Shown: positions 31,364 to 38,151 of the stretch, piece by piece | Layout: each line of letters begins with the position of its first letter | How positions within the stretch are numbered: the first letter of the stretch is position 1 | Assembly: GCA_030531595.1 (NCBI GenBank) | Contig: JAUNND010000012.1 | Coordinates: 1 to 41,368, forward strand | DNA: 41,368 nt | Direction of reading: 5' to 3' | Origin: Eubacteriales bacterium | GTDB lineage: Bacteria; Bacillota; Clostridia; Oscillospirales; Oscillospiraceae | Program-made: the position numbers and the translations under genes | The notes under the pieces: generated by a model | What the model was told of the DNA's origin: nothing | The model's input: only the letters and a program-made list of their open reading frames with translations | Database searches by the model: none

Positions 31364-31393
31364 GTATCTCCGGCTGTCAAGAGCCGGAGATAC
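31364..31393. repeat. 30-bp palindromic direct repeat, right copy
   Basis: Identical to 31127-31156. It lies 2 bases after the stop of the M23 gene and so forms the first hairpin of that gene's 3' untranslated region. Confidence 0.85.
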
Positions 31394-31395
31394 TT

Positions 31396-32133
31396 TTATG
31401 CTTCAAGAAAGTTGAGCGGGTCGACGCTCTCTCCGTTTACGGACATGGCAAAGTGCAAATGGGAGTTCTGTGCGCTCTCGCAGATCGCGGTATCGCCCAC
31501 GGAGCCGAGAACAGCGCCGGTCTGTACGGTATCGTTCACGCTCACGGCGGTCACATCACTGAGGTTTGCATACACACTCTTCATGCCGTCGCCGTGATCT
31601 ACGGTAATGACCGTACCGTAGAGATCATCCTTTGTGATGCTCTCCACAAATCCGCTGCGGCTTGCACAGACGGTGCTGCCGACAGGCGCTTTGATATCGA
31701 TGCCGTTGTGGGTACGCCAGTCGCACATGGTCGCGTCATATCGGAGCTGCGTCGTGTGATGGGCGCGTTCGATATCGCCGTTTACGGGCCACACAAAGGT
31801 CGGATCGGTATACTCGCTGATCTCCGTGAATACCTCGACCGTCTCTTCTTCCGTTTCCTCCAACACTTCTTCGGTCTCGTCGGGAAGAAGCTCGTCCATA
31901 TCCATAACAGGACTTGCCTCGTCGTCAACGGTTGAGGCGGGGATAATAACGGTCTCTGTTCTTGCCACGGGGAAACTGCCGATGATATCATTGTTTTCCG
32001 ACACAGTACCGTTTCCCGCCGTCATCATCCATGCGGATACGCCGATCACCGCCGCGCACAAAAACAGAACGATGTAAAATCCCTTGCCGGTAAAAAATTT
32101 TTCAAGTCTCCTGTCGGAGCTGCTGCTGTTCAT
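31396..32133 (-). CDS. M23 (LytM) metallopeptidase, SpoIIQ-like
   Basis: 245 residues: a short cytoplasmic N-terminus, one transmembrane helix (19-36), an acidic Glu-rich linker (70-105) and a LytM domain (about 115-240). Zinc ligands are intact: H142 and D146 in 'THNGID', and H227 in 'HLHFAM' (H225 is the catalytic His). The architecture is that of SpoIIQ, the forespore protein that bridges to SpoIIIAH during engulfment; clostridial SpoIIQ keeps the zinc site, unlike that of Bacillus. A sigma-F-like promoter upstream supports this. A housekeeping peptidoglycan endopeptidase remains possible. GGAGG lies about 11 bases before the ATG. Confidence 0.8.
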   Translation of the reverse strand: MNSSSSDRRLEKFFTGKGFYIVLFLCAAVIGVSAWMMTAGNGTVSENNDIIGSFPVARTETVIIPASTVDDEASPVMDMDELLPDETEEVLEETEEETVEVFTEISEYTDPTFVWPVNGDIERAHHTTQLRYDATMCDWRTHNGIDIKAPVGSTVCASRSGFVESITKDDLYGTVITVDHGDGMKSVYANLSDVTAVSVNDTVQTGAVLGSVGDTAICESAQNSHLHFAMSVNGESVDPLNFLEA

Positions 32134-32182
32134 CTTTCACAACCTCCATTGCTTTTGTTTGGGTTATTTGGGTTACGAGTCT

Positions 32183-32211
32183 ATTTTTGCCTGCAATGGA
32201 GGAATTTATTC
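32183..32211 (-). promoter_or_regulatory. Sigma-F/sigma-G-like promoter of the M23 gene
   Basis: On the minus strand GAATA, 15-base spacer, GGCAAAAAT, close to the forespore sigma-F consensus (G-H-A-T-R, N15, GGnnAnAnT). No good sigma-A promoter is seen before this gene. Confidence 0.45.
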
Positions 32212-32251
32212 ATTAAAAAAGACGCTTTTCAGGCTGCAAATCCCTATGGTG

Positions 32252-32270
32252 AACCGCCTAAGGGCGGCTT
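32252..32270 (-). terminator. Weak hairpin after metQ
   Basis: AAGCCGCC/GGCGGTT hairpin on the minus strand just past the metQ stop, with no U-tract; a weak terminator or 3' stabiliser of the met operon. Confidence 0.4.
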
Positions 32271-32290
32271 GGAGTTTATTCAAGCAAAAA

Positions 32291-33106
32291 TCAGAAGATA
32301 GCAACGACTGCGCCGTTGTAGCTGTCGGCGATGAAGTCCTTGACCTCATCGGTCAGCAGGGCGTTGACGAGAGCCAGAGTCTTTTCGCTCTCTTCTTCAC
32401 CGTTTCTGACGGCAATAATGTTGGCGTAGGTCTGAGCAGCGTCACCGGAAGCATCCTCGATGGCAAGTGCATTCTCGACCTTCAATCCGGCCTGCAGAGC
32501 GTAGTTGCCGTTGATAACAGCGAGAGTGCCTTCATCGGAGTTCTCAAGCTGTGCGGGAACTGCGTCGGCCTGCACGGGAACGATATTGTAGCCGCCGTCA
32601 TCGACGATGTCGAGGTGATTGATGCCCTTCTCGGCGGAAGCATCCTCGGGCAGAGTGATGAAGCCTTCCTGCTGGAGAAGGAGCAGAGCGCGGGTCTCGT
32701 TGGAGTCATCGGCGGGGATAAGGATGGTGGCGCCGGCTGCAGCCGCGTCAACAGAGTCTACACCGTTGCCGTAGAGACCGAAGGGCTCATAGTGGATAAG
32801 AGCGGCGGAAACAAGGTCGGTGTCGTTGGACTCATTGTAGCTGTTGAGATAGGGGGTGTGCTGGAAGTAGTTCGCATCGAGATCACCGTCGGCAAGAGCC
32901 ATGTTGGGAAGAACATAGTCATCAAAGGGAACATATTCGAGCTCCCAGCCTTCTTCTGCCAGAGCGTCTTTTACAAATTCGAGGATCTCGCCATGGGGAG
33001 TGGAGGTGGCGCCGACTGTAATGACCTTGTCATTGGCGGCGGAGGCGGTTATGCAGAGGGCGAAAACGAGGATGAGTGCGAGAATAACAGATGCAAGCTT
33101 TTTCAT
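32291..33106 (-). CDS. metQ: Methionine ABC transporter substrate-binding protein
   Basis: 271 residues. The signal peptide (1-23) ends in 'ITASAAND'; 'ALC' precedes it but is not a canonical lipobox, so, unlike most Gram-positive MetQ, lipid anchoring is doubtful. 'VGATSTPHGEILEFV', 'ANYFQHTPYLNSYN' and 'IPADDSNETRALLLLQ' are the NlpA/MetQ signatures that shape the methionine pocket. AAAGGAGAA precedes the ATG. It is the last gene of metNIQ, separated from metI by two hairpins that may adjust its expression. Confidence 0.92.
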   Translation of the reverse strand: MKKLASVILALILVFALCITASAANDKVITVGATSTPHGEILEFVKDALAEEGWELEYVPFDDYVLPNMALADGDLDANYFQHTPYLNSYNESNDTDLVSAALIHYEPFGLYGNGVDSVDAAAAGATILIPADDSNETRALLLLQQEGFITLPEDASAEKGINHLDIVDDGGYNIVPVQADAVPAQLENSDEGTLAVINGNYALQAGLKVENALAIEDASGDAAQTYANIIAVRNGEEESEKTLALVNALLTDEVKDFIADSYNGAVVAIF

Positions 33107-33185
33107 GGTTTTATTCTCCTTTTAAAAAAATTTTCGGGTTTTCTCCATCATTCACTTCTGATGGTTTGTATAATGGGAGTGTAGT

Positions 33186-33247
33186 GAATGGTCTTGACCA
33201 TTCCGCGTTGCTTTTGCGCGTTGAGGCGGAACGGTTAAAACCGTTCC
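33186..33247 (-). promoter_or_regulatory. Hairpin pair in the metI-metQ gap
   Basis: GGAACGGTT/AACCGTTCC (33228-33247) and GAATGGTC/GACCATTC (33186-33203), with a GCGC-rich stretch between. There is no U-tract, so mRNA processing or stabilisation is more likely than termination. The shape also fits a dispersed palindromic repeat. Confidence 0.55.
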
Positions 33248-33272
33248 CTACCGTGATATAGGGGAATTATGC

Positions 33273-33950
33273 TCATTTAATTCTTTTATCGGTTTTGACT
33301 GCTATATATCTGCCCAGCTCCTGAATGATCTGGACGATGATAACGGTAAGAAATACGCATATCCACGTGATGTCGCCGTTGGAGCGCTGGTGACCGTAGA
33401 TGATGGCGATCTGTCCGAGGCCGGTGCCGCCGATGGTAGCCGCCATAGCGGAGTAGCCGAGGATGGTGACTATGGATATTGCCGCGCCGTTGATAAGGGA
33501 CGGCTTCGCCTCTGGGATAAGTACTTTGGCTATGATCTCAAAATTCGTTGCGCCCATGGACTGCGCCGCCTCGATAACGCCCGCGTCCACCTCTTTTAGA
33601 GAGCCTTCCACCATTCTTGCCACATACGGCGCGGCGGCGATGACGAGCATCACGATGACCGCCTTGTTACCGAGCGAAGTGCCGACGATGAACTTTGCCA
33701 CCGGCAGCATTGCGACCATCAGAATGATGAACGGGATAGAGCGGAAGAAGTTCACGATGAAGCCGAGTACCTTGTTGAGCTTCGGCATGGGATGGATGCC
33801 GTTTTTGTCGGTGACATGGAGGATAACACCGAGGGGAAGACCGATAAGGTAGGCAAAGAATGAGGAAATAAAGGTCATATATACGGTTTCCCAAACGCCG
33901 AGCTGAATGAGACCCTTATCCCACAGCTTGAAAAACATTTCCGAGAGCAT
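33273..33950 (-). CDS. metI: Methionine ABC transporter permease
   Basis: 225 residues, five predicted transmembrane helices. 'VYMTFISSFFAYLIGLPLGV' and the cytoplasmic coupling loop 'EAAQSMGATNFEIIAKVLIPEAKPSLING' (EAA motif, about 133-161) identify the MetI permease of the methionine uptake family. It starts 3 bases after the metN stop. Confidence 0.94.
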   Translation of the reverse strand: MLSEMFFKLWDKGLIQLGVWETVYMTFISSFFAYLIGLPLGVILHVTDKNGIHPMPKLNKVLGFIVNFFRSIPFIILMVAMLPVAKFIVGTSLGNKAVIVMLVIAAAPYVARMVEGSLKEVDAGVIEAAQSMGATNFEIIAKVLIPEAKPSLINGAAISIVTILGYSAMAATIGGTGLGQIAIIYGHQRSNGDITWICVFLTVIIVQIIQELGRYIAVKTDKRIK

Positions 33951-33953
33951 CGC

Positions 33954-34946
33954 TTATATCTCCTCCTTCCAGCTGACAGCGGAATGTGTCAGCCACGTGA
34001 TTATTTTTTCTGCCTCTTTTTCCTCGTTGGGCAGCTCTATGACCATGTGTCCGTGCAGCACGCCCTCATAAATTCTTGTATCGGCAAACAGAATGTTCAC
34101 CGGTGCGCCGCACTCCATGACCATGCGGGCGATCAGCGGCTCGTTTGTCTTTTCGTAGCCGTCAAAGGTAAGGCGTATCCTGCGCCCGCCCTCGGTGCTG
34201 ATTGCGGTGGAATCCTTCGGGATAATGAGGTCACGCGCTATCTTGGACTTCGGTGAGGTGAACACCTCCGCCACCTTGCCGACCTCGGCGATATGGCTTG
34301 AGTCAATAACCGCCACACTGTCGCATATTCTGTCGATGACCTTCATCTCATGGGTGATAACAATGATCGTAACGCCCAGCTTTTCGTTTATCTCTTTGAG
34401 AAGATCGAGGATCTGGCGGGTGGTGTTGGGGTCGAGTGCGGAGGTCGCCTCATCGCAGAGCAGATATTTTGGCTTTGTGGCAAGCGCTCTCGCTATCGCC
34501 ACTCTCTGTTTCTGTCCGCCGGAGAGCTGTGAGGGATAGGATTTTTCTCTGTCCTCCAGTCCTACGAGCTTGATAAGCTCCTTTGCTCTCGCCTCGGCGG
34601 TCTTTTTGTCAACTCCCGCGATCTCCAGCGGGAAGCAGACGTTTTTGATAACATTTCTCTGCTCTAACAGGTTGAAGCCCTGAAAGATCATGCCGATGGA
34701 CTGGCGCATTTTTAAGAGTTCCCTGTTGGGCAGCTTTGTAAGCGACTGACCGTCTATTATCACCTCACCGGAGGTAGGCATTTCAAGAAGATTGATGCAT
34801 CTTACCAGCGTGCTCTTGCCCGCTCCGCTCAGACCGATGATGCCGAATATCTCGCCGTCTTCTATGGTAAGATTGATATCATCAATAGCTACGATCTCCT
34901 TCTCGCTCGTTTTGTAGACTTTGCCGAGGTGTTTCAGTTCTATCAT
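33954..34946 (-). CDS. metN: Methionine ABC transporter ATP-binding protein
   Basis: 330 residues. Walker A 'GLSGAGKST', signature 'LSGGQKQRVAIARALA', Walker B 'YLLCDEATSALD' and the H-loop 'VITHEM' are intact. The C-terminal NIL domain (about 250-328) is the methionine-binding domain through which intracellular Met inhibits the transporter. GGAG lies 9 bases before the ATG. It is the first structural gene after the Met-rich leader and its terminator. Confidence 0.95.
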   Translation of the reverse strand: MIELKHLGKVYKTSEKEIVAIDDINLTIEDGEIFGIIGLSGAGKSTLVRCINLLEMPTSGEVIIDGQSLTKLPNRELLKMRQSIGMIFQGFNLLEQRNVIKNVCFPLEIAGVDKKTAEARAKELIKLVGLEDREKSYPSQLSGGQKQRVAIARALATKPKYLLCDEATSALDPNTTRQILDLLKEINEKLGVTIIVITHEMKVIDRICDSVAVIDSSHIAEVGKVAEVFTSPKSKIARDLIIPKDSTAISTEGGRRIRLTFDGYEKTNEPLIARMVMECGAPVNILFADTRIYEGVLHGHMVIELPNEEKEAEKIITWLTHSAVSWKEEI

Positions 34947-34962
34947 CTATACATACTCCTGC

Positions 34963-35043
34963 AAATAAAACGGACCTGAAAGCTCGTTGCTTTCAGGCCC
35001 GTGTAATTACTGTCTTGTGACGGGGTTATGAAGCAAGCGAGCT
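34963..35043 (-). promoter_or_regulatory. Attenuator of metNIQ: terminator with competing antiterminator
   Basis: Terminator: ACGGGCCTGAAAGC (34989-35002) pairs with GCTTTCAGGTCCGT (34970-34983) and is followed by TTTATTT. Antiterminator: AGCTCGCTTGCTTC (35030-35043, the last codons of the leader ORF) can pair with GAAAGCAACGAGCT (34981-34994, the terminator's 5' half) over 13 base pairs with two single-base bulges. The two pairings exclude each other. A third segment, GGAGCGAGC (35132-35140), overlapping the leader's ribosome site, can pair with GCTCGCTT and so hold back the antiterminator. Confidence 0.75.
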
Positions 35044-35124
35044 CTTTTTGGCGCACATCATCATGCACATGCTCATCATGCGCATCATACCCATCATCAT
35101 GTTGTCGTTACGGTTGAACTTCAT
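35026..35124 (-). CDS. Methionine-rich leader peptide of metNIQ
   Basis: 32 residues, starting MKFNRNDN and ending CAKKSSLAS. 12 residues are Met: position 1, then runs at 9-11, 13-14, 16-17, 19 and 21-23. Two Cys also occur. AAGGAG lies 12 bases before the ATG, a little far. The TAA falls immediately after the antiterminator segment, so a ribosome that reaches the stop would cover it and let the terminator form. A ribosome held at the Met codons would leave it free. This is the layout of amino acid leader peptides such as those for Trp, His or Ilv, here with Met codons and in front of a Met transporter. Confidence 0.8.
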   Translation of the reverse strand: MKFNRNDNMMMGMMRMMSMCMMMCAKKSSLAS

Positions 35125-35157
35125 GAGGTCTGCTCGCTCCTTTCATAGGTTGCTGTG

Positions 35158-35186
35158 ATTATAACCTTAACACATTAAATTGTCAA
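35158..35186 (-). promoter_or_regulatory. Consensus promoter of the met leader
   Basis: On the minus strand TTGACA, 17-base spacer, TATAAT. The -35 box is formed by the last sense codons (…Asp-Asn-Leu) of the upstream membrane-protein gene. Confidence 0.9.
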
Positions 35187-36924
35187 TAGGTAAAGAAGAT
35201 GTTTTCTCTATGGGAACAAACGGTATTACGCACAGCAAAGGCAAGGTAGTAAACAGCCCATAGATATAGCGAAATTCATCATTGATCGGCGTTGCGATAA
35301 GCAAGGTAAATATGACCGCAAGCACCGGCAGAAAAGTAAGCATTGTCGAGTATGCTTTTTTCACGAAGCAGACTCCAAACGCGGTAAGCGTGAAATACAG
35401 TCCCGTGCCGATGCTGAAAACAAGGCTGATCAGCGGCAGACTGTAGAATTTGACCCATAGGTTTTGTATACGGCTATGCAGCGTCTGCGGCAGCTTGCAG
35501 TCCTTGTGCAGCTCAAAGAGAGTGAGCGTTTCCGGATCGGCGATCAGCTCGCTTGTGAAGGTCCAGCCGTTGTTGTCTGGATACCAGTATCCGCTTGTCA
35601 GATCGATCTGGGCGATAAGATAGCTCATCGGATTTCTCAGCCCAAGATTTAACCACAAACGGAAGAACTCACCGAGATTTTCTTTCAGAAATTCCTGATT
35701 ATTTTTTTCCCGAACAAGATTCTTTATCGCATCCGCGCAGTAGGGAGTAAACTCCGTCGGAACAGAAGATATCTCTATCACCTCAGACAGCAGCGCGTAT
35801 TCGTCTTCGCTCAGCTCGGCTCCGTCCCTGACGGCACGGGCGATATGCTGAGCCGGAACCGCCAGAGACTCTATCAGATCGGACGGCACTACCCCGAAAT
35901 GCGAAAACACGGGACCTTTTATCACAAAGGCAAGCAAGAGCACAATGATCGGCGTAAAGGATACCGCCGGAGCCTTTTTTATGAAAAACGCAAACAGGAA
36001 AGGCACACATATCACGAACGCATACAGACCGTTGCTGCGGAAAAGGCAGAACAGCAGGCCGATCACAAAGAGAAGCACCGTTTCAAGCACCGGCGTTTTT
36101 TGAGGGTTTTTCGCACAGAACAGGCACAGCCGCCAGATCGTGCAGGATAATACCAGCGTCCAGCCCGCAAACAGCACGTCCTTCCACAGCGTAACACTGT
36201 ACATTCCGTGATAGCCCACTACGAATAAAGCCAGCAGCACAAGCGAAATATGTTTTATCTTCATTCTCGAAATATAGAGCGTTTCAAAGAGAAAGGCAAA
36301 GCAGCCCGCCATGACAAAAGCCTGAAACGCGCAGTACAGGGCTAACGCGTTATTCTGATTTCCGTCAAACAGCTTCAACCCGAGGTTGTACCAGAAACGG
36401 ATCAGCAGCGTATGCACAAGCGGGTGATGGTTGCTGTACGGCAGCAGTCCGACGCTCTGCATAAGCTGGTTGAAGCTGTCTATGCTCATGCTTCCCGGGA
36501 ATTCCAGCAGAAGCCAGAAGACAAAATACAGGTATATCAAAGCAAAGCTTCCGAAGAACACGGCGCATTTTTTCCCCGCTGTGATCTTCTGCTGCGGAGC
36601 GAGTGCAAATTCGGCTTTTTCGAAAAAGGAAAAGACCCTGTCAAGCACAGCGGAAAACAGCAGACCTAAGCCCGTAAAGCAGATCAGCAAATTGCGCAGA
36701 AAATAAGTCTGCCCGTAAAAAAGGGACATATCATGCAGGGTGTAGAACAGTCCGAACAGTATGCCCAGAACGAACGAAGCGGTTTTTATTCTTCTGTCCG
36801 AGTGTGAAAAGCTGTTTCGGAACAGAAAATACAGTCCGATGGCAAGCACCAGCGTGAGCAGCTCACGGTCATTGATTTTCAAATGCAGCCATATCGCAAA
36901 GGTCGAAATAAACGCGGCAGACAC
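35167..36924 (-). CDS. Polytopic membrane protein, DUF6020-like (possible GT-C enzyme), paralogue 1
   Basis: About 585 residues if read from the GTG at 36924, with 11 or more membrane segments. It is clearly paralogous to 38141-39877: both have 'EFPG..S.DS.NQ.MQ..GL.P.SNHHP' followed by 'LFDGNQN', 'SVTLWKDVLFAGW'/'SVTVWKDVPFGGM' and 'LLIATP...EFRY.Y.LFTTLPLLCVIPF'. The acidic and His residues in outer loops recall GT-C glycosyltransferases that use lipid-linked sugars. The expected ATG at 36947, with a good GGAGAG site, is out of frame because of a T7 run (36927-36933): one more T would join it as MKKKTFFSVSAAF. It follows the GT2 gene on the same strand. Confidence 0.75.
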   Translation of the reverse strand: MSAAFISTFAIWLHLKINDRELLTLVLAIGLYFLFRNSFSHSDRRIKTASFVLGILFGLFYTLHDMSLFYGQTYFLRNLLICFTGLGLLFSAVLDRVFSFFEKAEFALAPQQKITAGKKCAVFFGSFALIYLYFVFWLLLEFPGSMSIDSFNQLMQSVGLLPYSNHHPLVHTLLIRFWYNLGLKLFDGNQNNALALYCAFQAFVMAGCFAFLFETLYISRMKIKHISLVLLALFVVGYHGMYSVTLWKDVLFAGWTLVLSCTIWRLCLFCAKNPQKTPVLETVLLFVIGLLFCLFRSNGLYAFVICVPFLFAFFIKKAPAVSFTPIIVLLLAFVIKGPVFSHFGVVPSDLIESLAVPAQHIARAVRDGAELSEDEYALLSEVIEISSVPTEFTPYCADAIKNLVREKNNQEFLKENLGEFFRLWLNLGLRNPMSYLIAQIDLTSGYWYPDNNGWTFTSELIADPETLTLFELHKDCKLPQTLHSRIQNLWVKFYSLPLISLVFSIGTGLYFTLTAFGVCFVKKAYSTMLTFLPVLAVIFTLLIATPINDEFRYIYGLFTTLPLLCVIPFVPIEKTSSLPIDNLMC

Positions 36925-37031
36925 AGAAAAAAAGTTTTCTTTTTCATTATCTATCTCTCCAGGGAACTTTGATTGGTGCAAAACGGGATAATACACAGCA
37001 GGGACGGCCTTGTGAGCGACTAAACGAATGT

Positions 37032-37967
37032 TTATTTCTTTTCGTCCAGGTGCCACTGTGCCTGCTGGAGCTTGAATTCAAAGCTGTGGGCATCCTGCAT
37101 AAGAAGGCTGTCGAGGATAATGCCCGCGATAAACAGCAGCAGGGCGGCGAGCATAAGGAAACCCGCGCCGATAAGAGTGGGAAAGCGCGGTACAAGTCCT
37201 GTAGTAAAATATGTGGAAAAAATAGGTATCATCAATATGAGGGCTATAACGGCAATAATTGCCGCGATAATTCCGAAAAAGGCAAAGGGGCGGTACGATT
37301 TGAAAAGCTTTGCCAGCGTTTTGAGGACCTTGAAGCCGTCGGAAAAGGTGTTAAGCTTGCTTTCACTGCCTTTGGGACGGTCACGGTAGCCCACGACCAC
37401 GTTTTCCACCTGCATATTGTGGTGTACGGCATGGATAGTCATTTCCGTCTCTATCTCAAAGCCCCTTGAGCAGACAGGAAAGCTCTTTACAAAACGGTAG
37501 CTGAAGGCGCGGTAGCCGGTCATAATGTCGTTGACGTTTGTTTTGAACAGAGCGTTGATGCAAAAGCGCATAAGACGGTTGCCGAAGTTGTGGAAGGGGC
37601 GTTTATTCTCGGTGAAATAGGTGCTTGAAAGTCTGTCACCGACGACCATATCCGCGCCGTGCTCAAGAACGGCACATGCCATCTCCGCGGCGTTTTCCAG
37701 CGGGTAGGTGTCGTCACCGTCGATCATTATGCAGCACTCCGCCTCAATTTCGCGGAACATCCTGCGTATCACGTTGCCCTTGCCCTGCTGATGCTCATAA
37801 CAAACAACAGCCCCCGCGTTTCTTGCAATTTCATCCGTTTTGTCGGTCGAATTGTTGTCATAGACATATACAACAGCTTCCGGCAAAAACCTTTTACAGT
37901 CGGTCACGACCTTCTCTATTGTGAAGGCTTCATTGTAGCATGGAACAAGTACGGCTATTTTATCCAT
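37032..37967 (-). CDS. GT2 family glycosyltransferase (dolichyl/undecaprenyl-phosphate sugar synthase type)
   Basis: 311 residues from the ATG at 37967 (GGAG 7 bases upstream). The GT-A domain starts 'VLVPCYNEAFTIEKVV' and holds the metal motif 'MIDGDDTYP' and 'ADMVVGDRL'. Two C-terminal membrane helices (about 218-242 and 255-280) are like those of polyprenyl-phosphate mannose/glucose synthases. It probably makes a polyprenyl-phosphate sugar that the adjacent polytopic proteins could use as donor. It lies between the two paralogues on the same strand. Confidence 0.88.
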   Translation of the reverse strand: MDKIAVLVPCYNEAFTIEKVVTDCKRFLPEAVVYVYDNNSTDKTDEIARNAGAVVCYEHQQGKGNVIRRMFREIEAECCIMIDGDDTYPLENAAEMACAVLEHGADMVVGDRLSSTYFTENKRPFHNFGNRLMRFCINALFKTNVNDIMTGYRAFSYRFVKSFPVCSRGFEIETEMTIHAVHHNMQVENVVVGYRDRPKGSESKLNTFSDGFKVLKTLAKLFKSYRPFAFFGIIAAIIAVIALILMIPIFSTYFTTGLVPRFPTLIGAGFLMLAALLLFIAGIILDSLLMQDAHSFEFKLQQAQWHLDEKK

Positions 37968-37992
37968 CGTTTTCTCCAATCTTTTTCTCTAA

Positions 37993-38151
37993 GGAAGCAC
38001 TGATTAATTCACCGAGAGCAGATGCCGAGAAAATTTGTGTTCTGACGACGGCACTTTTTCGCAGGAATACTTTGTGTATTTTAAGAAAAAGTGACTAAGT
38101 CAGGGCGCAAATTGTCCGGCAGATGCCGAAGGTGAATTATTCAGTGGTTCC
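37993..38151. mobile_element. MITE (159 bp) with terminal inverted repeats and CTAA target duplication
   Basis: The ends read GGAAGCACTGATTAATTCAC (left) and, on the opposite strand, GGAACCACTGAATAATTCAC (right), 18 of 20 identical. CTAA flanks both sides (37989-37992 and 38152-38155). Internal arms (AATTTG...CTGAC / GTCAG...CAAATT and CACTTTTTC/GAAAAAGTG) fold the element into a long hairpin. No ORF, so it must be moved by a transposase from elsewhere. The right end overlaps the stop codon of the neighbouring membrane-protein gene. Confidence 0.8.

Noticed and set aside
34946-35160. S-box (SAM) or T-box riboswitch before metN
   Set aside because: The leader lacks the S-box helices and the T-box sequence AGGGTGGNACCGCG. 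The methionine-rich ORF with alternative hairpins explains it better.
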